Assembly (NCBI GenBank): GCA_002898215.1
Contig: BEIF01000001.1
Location: forward strand, 291,501-355,500
Direction of reading: 5' to 3'
DNA length: 64,000 bases
From: a bacterium HR29
GTDB lineage: Bacteria > Chloroflexota > Dehalococcoidia > Tepidiformales > Tepidiformaceae
Positions 1-6,945 of the stretch are shown here, in pieces. The notes under the pieces were generated by a model that worked only from the letters and a program-made list of their open reading frames with translations, was not told where the DNA came from and ran no database searches. How positions within the stretch are numbered: the first letter of the stretch is position 1; each line of letters starts with the position of its first letter. The position numbers and the translations under genes were made by a program.

Positions 1-9
1 GGAGGAACC

Positions 10-321
10 CTATTCCCGGTCGCCGTCCGCACCAGCTATTATCGTCAGATACGGCGTCTCGACAAGGCCAGGCCCACCGAACCGCACGATAGCCAGCGCT
101 GCCTGCTTCGTGAGCCGGTAGATTCGGATGAGGTCCCCCTCGCACCACATGCGCCCGACTCGCTTCACCAGCTCCTCGTACTCGGAAGGTCGCAGGTCGC
201 ACTCGAACACGCTGCGCTGGACTCGGTCCCCGTAGCCGGCGAGGAGCCGTGCCAACTTCGCCCGACGACGGTCATCGGGAATGTCGTACGCTACCACGAC
301 GTAGCTTTCACCCGCTCGCAC
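10..321 (-). CDS. cas2: CRISPR-associated endoribonuclease/adaptation protein Cas2
   Basis: Cas2 forms the adaptation complex with Cas1 that inserts new spacers into the CRISPR array. The 103-residue product has the usual Cas2 length and begins with a beta strand ending in YDIPDD, whose first Asp (about residue 13) is the conserved acidic position of the ferredoxin-like fold. The start is GTG, with GGGAAGG very close upstream, and it overlaps the cas1 stop by 14 bases, so the two are translationally coupled. It is the last gene of the type III-A operon inside the window. Any array served by it would lie to the left of position 1. The assignment is secure; nuclease activity of this particular Cas2 cannot be judged from sequence. 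Confidence 0.95.
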   Translation of the reverse strand: MRAGESYVVVAYDIPDDRRRAKLARLLAGYGDRVQRSVFECDLRPSEYEELVKRVGRMWCEGDLIRIYRLTKQAALAIVRFGGPGLVETPYLTIIAGADGDRE

Positions 322-1303
322 GGCCTTCCCAACGCTCGGCGGTGGCGATGGGCCGGTACGCGCCCGGCTTCCCGGTGCGGATGGCCCGGGCCAGCGCCCC
401 GGCTTGACGCTCGATGATCTCGTCCCAGGGGAGGGAACGGCCGGCGGGGGCGTAGAAGGTGCGGCGCAAGAGCCGCTCCTCCAGGGCTTTCACCGCGGCC
501 GTTCGGGCTTCGCTCGAAAGACGGACACCGCCCTCGCCGACCTCCCACCAGCCGCTCGGTCCGAACGCTCGGAGGAGGCGAAGCACGAGGAAGTCGCAGA
601 AGGGTGCTCTGAGCTCCTCCAGAAGGTCGAGGACGAGGGATGGCCGGCCGCGTCCAGGCGTGTGGAGGAGCCCCAGGTAAGGGTCGAGGCCCGCCGTCGC
701 CGCCGCGCGCTGGACGACGGGCAACGCGACCATGTAGACGTACGAGAGCAGCGCGTTTACCGGGTCGGGAGGAGGCCGACGCCTCCGCGTCCAGTCACTC
801 CCGACGCCCAGCGCAGGGCGGAGCGCGGCGAAGTAGGCGCGAGAGGCTAGCCCCTCGCACCCGGCGACCTCGTTCGCGGAGGTCGCCACTCGCAGGGCCC
901 GAGCAGCTTTCACCCACTCGCGGGGCAAGGGAGTGCGCAGGGCCCGAAGGACCCGCATCTGTCCGTGGAGCTTGTTCCGTACGATGACGCGGGCGAAGGC
1001 GGCGCGCCGAGCAGGGTCGGCGACGGTGAGGGCCTGACGGAGCTTCAGTTCCACTGGAGTCGCAGCAGGGGTCTCGAGTCGGCCGCGGTACGCTCCTTTC
1101 GCCGAGAGGAACACCACGTCGGCGCCGCTGGTTAGGAGGCGTACTAGTGCGCCCGCCGAGATGTGAACGGCACCGTGGATCACCAGCCGGTCCAGCAAAG
1201 GGGGGCGGAGCTCTTGCACGATGACGCCGCCGGTCGCGACGACGAGGCGCTCCCCCTCGGCGCGGAGCTCGGCACCCTGTTCCCGAAGGTGGACGACTCG
1301 CAT
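308..1303 (-). CDS. cas1: CRISPR-associated integrase Cas1
   Basis: Cas1 is the metal-dependent integrase that, with Cas2, captures and inserts spacers. The 331-residue product has the normal family length. Catalytic positions are visible: Glu150 in GCEGLASRAYF, His214 in LLHTPGRGRPSL, and the acidic pair D226/E229 in LDLLEELR. The frame stays open far upstream of residue 1, but that extension is low-complexity and unlike Cas1; ATG at 1303 gives the family N-terminus, so I chose it. It lies 46 bases downstream of the CARF gene and overlaps cas2. All three catalytic positions are retained, so the locus looks able to acquire spacers by itself. Confidence 0.95.
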   Translation of the reverse strand: MRVVHLREQGAELRAEGERLVVATGGVIVQELRPPLLDRLVIHGAVHISAGALVRLLTSGADVVFLSAKGAYRGRLETPAATPVELKLRQALTVADPARRAAFARVIVRNKLHGQMRVLRALRTPLPREWVKAARALRVATSANEVAGCEGLASRAYFAALRPALGVGSDWTRRRRPPPDPVNALLSYVYMVALPVVQRAAATAGLDPYLGLLHTPGRGRPSLVLDLLEELRAPFCDFLVLRLLRAFGPSGWWEVGEGGVRLSSEARTAAVKALEERLLRRTFYAPAGRSLPWDEIIERQAGALARAIRTGKPGAYRPIATAERWEGRASG

Positions 1304-1339
1304 CGGTGGGAAAGCCCCCAGCTTCGATGTCCCCCGTCG

Positions 1340-1360
1340 GCTCGCCCCCCTAGGGCGAGC
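1340..1360 (-). other. Small inverted repeat at the CARF-gene stop codon
   Basis: An 8-bp inverted repeat (GCTCGCCC / GGGCGAGC, 5-nt loop) spans the TAG stop of the CARF-HEPN gene, just upstream of cas1. There is no U-run, so it is not a convincing terminator. It could modestly lower cas1-cas2 expression relative to the effector genes; that is inference only. Confidence 0.3.
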
Positions 1361-2711
1361 AAGCCTTGGGTAGCTCTTCGAGGCACCCGCGGAGCTTCGA
1401 GACGAACTTCCGCAGGCTGTCGGGGGCAGTGGGTGCCTGGTCCCATGCCTCCCAATCCCAGCATTCAAACACCTGGGTGAGCGCCTGGAGCGCCAGCCGA
1501 AGCACGCGTCGGGCTTCGTCGTGGTCGGTGGTGCCGGTGTGGACGAGCTGGTTGCGGAGCTCGGCGAGCCGTTCGAACGGCGCGAGGTCGCCCCGCTGCT
1601 GCAGCTGCGACGTGAACTGGTCGAGTTCGACGAGGGCGTGCCGTCGGTTCCGTTCGCCTTCGAGCCGCCACCGGTGGTCTTTCTCCACCTCGCGCAAGCG
1701 ACAGCGGAGGTCTTCCGGGAGGCGGTCGTAGTCGGCGCGCCGAACGTTGTCGGGGTCGAACCCGCACGCGGACTTGAGCCTGGCGCGGATGGCAACCTCC
1801 CAGGCCGTCACGCCGGCGACGAGGGCGCGCGTCAATCGCTCGCTTTCGAAGAGCCGTGCCGCGGCCGCGGCGAGTTCCGCCGGCAAGGTGGCCAGGTTCT
1901 TGCGGTCGGTCGAAGCGGCCTTCCCGAACCATTGCTTCAGGCGGTCGAGCTCTCCGCGGAGGGCCACGTTGGGTCCCGGGGTGGCCGCATCCCTCGCCCC
2001 TGGGAGGTCGAAGTCGTCGGCCTTGCCCATGGCCTCGGCCAGCTTCCGGGCAGCTTCGAGGATGGGGCGTGCACCGCCATCGAGGTACGCGCTGCGGACG
2101 GTGAGAACCTCACGGAGGATATCGGCTGCGACCGTCCAATTGAACCCCTCCAGCTCTCGGAGGGCTCGCTCGATATCGGTGCGGAGGCGGATGTTCCTGG
2201 GGTCAAAGGGCCGCAGCCGCTCTTCGTCGTTCGGAACGTGGCGGGGGTCGAGGGCCTGGACGAATTCGGCCTTCGGGAAAAGGACGGACGCGTCGGCGAT
2301 GAGTGCGAGGCCGAGCTGGGGTGTCCCGGAGCTCGGACACACGACGATGCGGGCACCGTCCGGGAGTTGGTGGCGCCGGTCGGTGAGCGCTTTCTCCACC
2401 ATCGCCAGGGCATCGTCGAAGAAGGCCGGATTCTGGTCGGGGAGCGGGACGATTTCGACCGAGGCTGTTGGAAGTTCCTTCCGGATCTCGTCACGCGTTC
2501 GCTGGGCCTGGGGTTCGACTCCCTTGGTGGCGAGCAAGAGGACAAGGGATGGCTTCTCCCGCAGCGTGGCGAGGAGAGGTCCGGTGGGGCGGGGCTCGCT
2601 GGGTGGCGATGGCTCGGGCGGTGGACCCGGAGGTCGCTGACCGTACGGGTCACGCTCGCCGATGGTGGCGATGAGAACCGTGGTCCGGGGTTGGCTTCCT
2701 GAGGCCTTCAA
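1350..2711 (-). CDS. CARF-HEPN ancillary RNase of the type III system (Csm6/Csx1/TIGR02710-like)
   Basis: This is probably the cyclic-oligoadenylate-activated RNase paired with Cas10. The N-terminal half has CARF/Rossmann features: a hydrophobic strand TVLIATIGERD near residues 10-20 and the nucleotide-loop signature VCPSSGTPQLGLAL near 130. The C-terminal half is helical and ends in a HEPN active-site motif R-x4-H (RNQLVH, R386 to H391). A Pro-rich stretch follows the first strand. The 453-residue length suits the TIGR02710/Csm6 class. The start is TTG at 2711 with GGAGG nine bases upstream, just after the cas6 stop. Known biology: Cas10 GGDD palms make cOA, which binds CARF dimers and activates HEPN RNase. 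The exact subfamily and the ring size sensed are not decidable here. Confidence 0.85.
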   Translation of the reverse strand: MKASGSQPRTTVLIATIGERDPYGQRPPGPPPEPSPPSEPRPTGPLLATLREKPSLVLLLATKGVEPQAQRTRDEIRKELPTASVEIVPLPDQNPAFFDDALAMVEKALTDRRHQLPDGARIVVCPSSGTPQLGLALIADASVLFPKAEFVQALDPRHVPNDEERLRPFDPRNIRLRTDIERALRELEGFNWTVAADILREVLTVRSAYLDGGARPILEAARKLAEAMGKADDFDLPGARDAATPGPNVALRGELDRLKQWFGKAASTDRKNLATLPAELAAAAARLFESERLTRALVAGVTAWEVAIRARLKSACGFDPDNVRRADYDRLPEDLRCRLREVEKDHRWRLEGERNRRHALVELDQFTSQLQQRGDLAPFERLAELRNQLVHTGTTDHDEARRVLRLALQALTQVFECWDWEAWDQAPTAPDSLRKFVSKLRGCLEELPKACSP

Positions 2712-2715
2712 TTCG

Positions 2716-3516
2716 TCATCCCTCCTGGTCGGGAGGTTCCTGGCGGTCGGCCGGTCTGGTGGGGCGAAGCGGCGCCGCGCGGACGCAACCGAATCCCATC
2801 GCCGTTTTCTGGCCGACGCCTGCGTATTCGGCGAAGGCGGCGAGAGCGCCCAGCAGCCCGTTGTAGATGGGCGGTGGGTTGACGAGCGTGAACTCCGCCG
2901 AGCCGATGAAGGCGGTGAACCGCCCTTCCATGCGGACGGAGAGGCTGCGGATACGAACTCTGCGGATGGCAGCGCAGTCCCGGACGACGTCGAAGGCGGC
3001 TTCGCCGAGGTCGTGGCCGCCGAAGGCCCGCCATCGTTCGAGGAGCGAACCGAAGACGAGGTCGGGGATGGGCAAGGGCATGGTCCGCCCGCGGGAGTGG
3101 AAGGCCGTCGGAGTGAGGAAATCGACCCGGACCGGGGTCGCCCGGTCGGCGCGCATCAAATGGCGACGGAGGAGGTCGGCGAAGGTATCCGTCTTCGCCT
3201 CGGCCACCCCTTCGACGAGGAGCCAGTGGCCATCGAGGAGGATGCGGCCGCTCCGCACGGTTCGGTCGGCGACGTCGGAGAGGAACGGCGCCACCCGGGG
3301 GCCTCCGGCGAGGACCAGGCGGAGGTCGTCGTGCTCCCCCACGAGTGCCGCGGAGAAGGGGCGCGGGCCGGGAGCGTCGTGGAGTTCGTCGGCCGCGCGC
3401 TGGTCGCAGCGGGCGACCTCGCCGTACAGCCAGGCGTTCAGTGCCCGGCCGAGGAATCGCTCCGGCGCCCGCTCCGCCCAATGGACGCGAAACTCGACGC
3501 GGGCGAGCTCGATCAT
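2716..3516 (-). CDS. cas6: CRISPR repeat endoribonuclease Cas6
   Basis: Cas6 cuts the CRISPR precursor transcript within repeats to give crRNAs. The 266-residue product shows the RAMP hallmark near the C-terminus, a Gly-rich loop GVGQKTAMGFGCV, preceded by a hydrophobic helix PIYNGLLGALAAFAEYA. An N-terminal ferredoxin-like segment begins MIELARVEFRVHW. The ATG overlaps the csm5 stop by four bases (ATGA), placing it in the csm operon. The catalytic His cannot be assigned without an alignment. A Csm/Cmr RAMP is the alternative, but those slots are filled by the neighbouring genes. Confidence 0.9.
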   Translation of the reverse strand: MIELARVEFRVHWAERAPERFLGRALNAWLYGEVARCDQRAADELHDAPGPRPFSAALVGEHDDLRLVLAGGPRVAPFLSDVADRTVRSGRILLDGHWLLVEGVAEAKTDTFADLLRRHLMRADRATPVRVDFLTPTAFHSRGRTMPLPIPDLVFGSLLERWRAFGGHDLGEAAFDVVRDCAAIRRVRIRSLSVRMEGRFTAFIGSAEFTLVNPPPIYNGLLGALAAFAEYAGVGQKTAMGFGCVRAAPLRPTRPADRQEPPDQEG

Positions 3517-4604
3517 GCGCGTCCCTTCCTACGGGTGGGCGCGAAGTCGACGGCCACGAGGCCGAGGGGCATCGGCCGGGAGCGCGTTTCGAACTGTGTG
3601 AGGACGAACTTGCCGGATTTTGGGAAGTCGGCTCCTATGGGTCCTCCACGACCGAGGTTATGCTTGCGTGCGAACTCGAGGCGGTCGCGCGGGTTCGTGA
3701 GCAGGGCTCCGACGGTGTGAGGGGCCCACCCGGTGCCCCAACCGAGGAAGGCGAGCGGCGGCGTGTTCGCGTTGATGGCTGTGAGCCACGCGCCGTACGG
3801 CCGAGTCCGATTCGGGCTGCCCTCCCAGCCGTCGAGGACGCGGAGCACCTCCAAGGTGTCCTCGCGGACGACGTCTGGGAGTGCTCGAAGGAGCCTCGCT
3901 ACGGCTCCGTCTGGCTCACCGCGCTCGAGGAGCGTCTCGTCGATGGCGATGCGCCCCCGGAAGGAGCCGTTGCGGGGGACCGTTTCGACCCATACGGAGA
4001 GAACGCCCCTACCCTTCTGGATGTCCCTGACCTCCACCTCGCTCAGTTCCGTAGCAGTCTCCCCTTCGGGGTAGAAATCGGAGACGCGGAGCGCGCGGAG
4101 GGCGTCGAGGTTGGCGGGGTCCGCCTTCCTCCCCTCGAAGCGGAGTCGCCGGAGGCGTTGTTCGAGAATCTCCGCGCGTGTCTCGGCGATGAGCGCGTCC
4201 GGTCGCGCCCCGCTCCGACGGAGGAGCGTCCGGAGGATGGCCGTGCGGAGCGCGCCTTTCACCGTGGAGCCGGGAAGATACAGCCGCCCGGTACCGTCCC
4301 GGATGAAGCGGAGCACCCATTCGCTCACATTGGATCCCCGCCGCATTGGCCGGATGCGGAGGGTCGCGACCGTGCACTCCCGACGGCGGCGTTCGCCGAG
4401 TCCCCTCGCGACCTGTCCGTTCGCAATACGCTGGAGTTCGACTTCGTCGACGAGTTCGAGCGCGCGGTCGACGTCGATGAGCGTGGCGCGCGGCGCGCCT
4501 CCGCCCGGCTGTTCGACGACGAAGTCGACATCGCGGTACCAGCGCTCTCCATCGCCGACGTGGAGTGCTGTCTGGACGGTGATGACGACGTCCCACTCCA
4601 TCAC
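3513..4604 (-). CDS. csm5: Type III-A effector subunit Csm5
   Basis: Csm5 is the RAMP subunit capping the 3' end of the crRNA in the Csm complex. The 363-residue protein has the family length. It carries the RAMP motif LYLPGSTVKGALRTAILR near residue 110 and an N-terminal strand ending in TALHVGDGE, the usual beta1-loop of Csm5. The C-terminus is basic (PTRRKGRA). It overlaps csm4 upstream and cas6 downstream by four bases each, indicating tight translational coupling. The order csm4-csm5-cas6 agrees with the assignment. Confidence 0.93.
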   Translation of the reverse strand: MMEWDVVITVQTALHVGDGERWYRDVDFVVEQPGGGAPRATLIDVDRALELVDEVELQRIANGQVARGLGERRRRECTVATLRIRPMRRGSNVSEWVLRFIRDGTGRLYLPGSTVKGALRTAILRTLLRRSGARPDALIAETRAEILEQRLRRLRFEGRKADPANLDALRALRVSDFYPEGETATELSEVEVRDIQKGRGVLSVWVETVPRNGSFRGRIAIDETLLERGEPDGAVARLLRALPDVVREDTLEVLRVLDGWEGSPNRTRPYGAWLTAINANTPPLAFLGWGTGWAPHTVGALLTNPRDRLEFARKHNLGRGGPIGADFPKSGKFVLTQFETRSRPMPLGLVAVDFAPTRRKGRA

Positions 4605-5671
4605 CTACCTCCACGAACTACTTCCGACTCGTCGAGGAAGAGCCCAAATCCCCAGCGATAGACGGGGTGTGGCTCGCGGCCGGAGTCCGGTGTCACGTCG
4701 ACGAGGGAGCCTACCGGGGCCGGAAGTTCGGGGTTCAGGTACGAGCCTTCGGCGAGCATGAGGAGGCGCTTGCTGCGTTCGCTGCCCCGCCATGGCGAGG
4801 CGATCCAGCCGAAGCGTTCGTCGGCGCGGTAGCCGAAGTCGGGGTCCGAGTGGAAGAGCCCCCGTTCGGTCTCGTCGCCGCGGGGTGCGACCCAGGAGAG
4901 GGAGAGCCCGCGGGGTCGTTCGGAGAGCGGGAGCAGAGAGGGTGTGCGGAGTTCGAAGGTGAAGCTGCCCCCGCCACGGGAGCGTCGCCCGCCGATCCCC
5001 GTGAGGGAGAGGAGGTGGAGCCACCGTTCGAGGAGGGAGAGCACGCTTCCGTCACGGGCGAGGATGTGGATGGCCCAGCGGAGGTGAGGGAGGCGTTCCG
5101 GGTGGCCGCGGCGCTGCGGCGCGGTGGCGACCGGACGCCCGTCGGCATAGGCGACCATCGCATGGTGGTAGAGCGCCGAGGCTCCCGACAGGCGGTCGAC
5201 GGTGACGCCGGGGATCGTGCCCGCCTCCCAGGGCGCTCCGGCGAGGCGGTGCTCGCCGGAGAGCATGAGGGGCCCCCAGATGGAGAACCGGGCCTCCTCT
5301 CCGCGGTACCAGGCGAGGAGGGGAAGCTCGACGTAGGCGACACGCTTCAGCTGCTTCCGTTCCACTTCGCCCGGCTCCTCGTCCGCGGCATCGACGGTGC
5401 GAAGCCGTTGCGGCCTCGGCACGAACGGGGCTCGTCCCTCGATGTGGGGCATGGCAGAGCTGAGGAGGAAGGGAGGGTCGCCGTCTGCGGACGCGGCGAG
5501 GAGGGAACGGATGTCGTCGCCCAGGAGCGCCCCGGCGGAGAGGAGCGCCCCGAAGAAGGTATCGCTGGCAGGGAGGGGGGCGACGTGTCCTGGGCTGGCG
5601 GGATGGACCCCGAAGCGGAACACCCCGCGTGGTTCGATGACGACGGTGGCGGAGACGCCGTAGGGCGGCAT
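4601..5671 (-). CDS. csm4: Type III-A effector subunit Csm4
   Basis: Csm4 binds the 5' repeat-derived tag of the crRNA and docks onto Cas10. The 356-residue product begins with a RAMP strand and contains the family motif LPASDTFFGALLSAGALLG near residues 33-51, plus a Gly/Arg-rich loop GIGGRRSRGGGSF near residue 227. It lies between csm3 (12-base gap) and csm5 (4-base overlap). No substitution of a conserved motif is obvious. Confidence 0.93.
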   Translation of the reverse strand: MPPYGVSATVVIEPRGVFRFGVHPASPGHVAPLPASDTFFGALLSAGALLGDDIRSLLAASADGDPPFLLSSAMPHIEGRAPFVPRPQRLRTVDAADEEPGEVERKQLKRVAYVELPLLAWYRGEEARFSIWGPLMLSGEHRLAGAPWEAGTIPGVTVDRLSGASALYHHAMVAYADGRPVATAPQRRGHPERLPHLRWAIHILARDGSVLSLLERWLHLLSLTGIGGRRSRGGGSFTFELRTPSLLPLSERPRGLSLSWVAPRGDETERGLFHSDPDFGYRADERFGWIASPWRGSERSKRLLMLAEGSYLNPELPAPVGSLVDVTPDSGREPHPVYRWGFGLFLDESEVVRGGR

Positions 5672-5683
5672 CGGGGTCCTCCG

Positions 5684-6490
5684 TCACGAGGGGAGGGCGA
5701 GGGAGGGGAAGGCCTGTACGAATTCGGCGCGGGTGGGGTACGGACCGCCCAGGAGGGAACGCTGTGGCAGCCCGCCGCCGGCGGGGAAGTCGAGCAGCTC
5801 CACGCGGATGTTGCGGAAAGAGACGCGGCCCGAACCCCGGGACCCCGAGCTCCCGAGGTAGTCGGCCTCCAGCAGCTCCATCGCCTCGAGGAGCAAGCCG
5901 AGATGGTCCGTGAGGGAGTCCCCCTCGTACTGGAAGAGGGTGAAGCGAGCCGGCCCGAATTCGGCGCCTGCCGGCACTCGCTCCATCGGTCGCGGCGTGG
6001 CTGCCGAGGTGAACCGGTCGATGGCGACCTCGGTCTTCACTTCCGTGTAGGGGAAGTCCGTGGGTTTCTCCCTGAGGGCGGCCCGGCTGGAATCGCTGAG
6101 GTGGACGTCGGCGACGCGGAGACGGGTGAGGCAGAACCAGCGGCCGCTCTTCGGAGCCGAAACGCCGAAGACGGTGCAGACGCGGCATTCGCGGTAGGGG
6201 CCCTCGGCCCGACAGACGTGGACGTGGACGCGGTCGCGGTCGATGGGCCAATCCTGGGAGAGGCCGTAGCGGCGCTCCAGCAGGGAGCGCATCTTTCCCT
6301 TGAGAGAGGAACCGGGGATGTACGGCTCGCCGCTGAGGGGGTTGCGGATGACCGGGTTGTCGAGTCCGCCGATGGCGATGGTGGATTCCGCCGCGCCGAT
6401 GCGGAGGCCGGTTTCGCAGCGGATGGTGGACTCGACGAGCGCGACGGCGGAGAGGCGAGGGGGCGTTCCGGAGTTGGCTGCGTTGCTCAC
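5684..6490 (-). CDS. csm3: Type III-A backbone RNase subunit Csm3
   Basis: Csm3 forms the repeated backbone of the Csm complex and cuts target RNA every six nucleotides. The signature IGGLDNPVIRNPLSGEP holds the catalytic Asp (the D33 equivalent), followed by YIPGSSLKGKMRSLLERR, the RAMP Gly-loop and helix. A Cys/His cluster HVCRAEGPYRECRVCTVFG is typical. The frame continues upstream, but GTG at 6490 overlaps the csm2 stop as GTGA and has GAGGAG about eight bases upstream, so I chose it; the product is then 268 residues, the normal Csm3 size. Target cleavage should be intact. Confidence 0.95.
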   Translation of the reverse strand: MSNAANSGTPPRLSAVALVESTIRCETGLRIGAAESTIAIGGLDNPVIRNPLSGEPYIPGSSLKGKMRSLLERRYGLSQDWPIDRDRVHVHVCRAEGPYRECRVCTVFGVSAPKSGRWFCLTRLRVADVHLSDSSRAALREKPTDFPYTEVKTEVAIDRFTSAATPRPMERVPAGAEFGPARFTLFQYEGDSLTDHLGLLLEAMELLEADYLGSSGSRGSGRVSFRNIRVELLDFPAGGGLPQRSLLGGPYPTRAEFVQAFPSLALPS

Positions 6491-6945
6491 GACCGGTCTC
6501 CTCTTCCTTCCTTCGGGGCGTAGGCGATGAGCGCCTCGTAGAATTCGACGAAGTTGGCGAAGTTCTCGCGGCTCTGGACCGCGAAGTGGAGGCACGGCTC
6601 CAACACGTTTTGCAGCGGCTTGACCTTTTGCATGCGTTGAACCTGGTAGTTGAGCCGAGGCCGGAGCAGGACGGCCCGCCTCTGCGCGCGAGCCTCCTGC
6701 CCCTCTTGGGACCAGAGCATCTCGATGCGCTTCACCTCACCGAAGAAGCGACGCAGCTGGCTGGGGTTGACGTCGAGGTGCCGGCCGATTTCCTGCGCCT
6801 TCCTGACCAGTAGCTCGGCGTTCCCTTCCTCGACGATCCGCCGGGCGTCCTCTGGGGTCAGGGTGGCGGAGGGAGATTGGGGCGGCTGGCTGCTCGGCCG
6901 TTGACCGCCGCGGTCCGGCCGCGGCTGCCCTCGCGGTTGCATCAT
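6487..6945 (-). CDS. csm2: Type III-A small subunit Csm2
   Basis: Csm2 is the helical small subunit lining the belly filament of the Csm complex. The 152-residue product has a disordered Pro/Gln/Arg-rich N-terminal 25 residues and then an all-helical domain with the family features LRRFFGEVKRIE and a basic RPRLNYQ segment, ending in FANFVEFYEALIAY. Its ATG overlaps the cas10 stop by four bases, and AAGGAGG stands five bases upstream inside the end of cas10. The long N-terminal tail is more extended than in most Csm2 proteins; ATG at 6942 is an equally possible start. Confidence 0.93.
   Translation of the reverse strand: MMQPRGQPRPDRGGQRPSSQPPQSPSATLTPEDARRIVEEGNAELLVRKAQEIGRHLDVNPSQLRRFFGEVKRIEMLWSQEGQEARAQRRAVLLRPRLNYQVQRMQKVKPLQNVLEPCLHFAVQSRENFANFVEFYEALIAYAPKEGRGDRS

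Noticed and set aside
4667-6523. A 618-residue plus-strand open frame opposite csm3 and csm4
   Set aside because: It is the antisense shadow of well-supported RAMP genes, with Glu/Gly/Val-rich composition and no domain.
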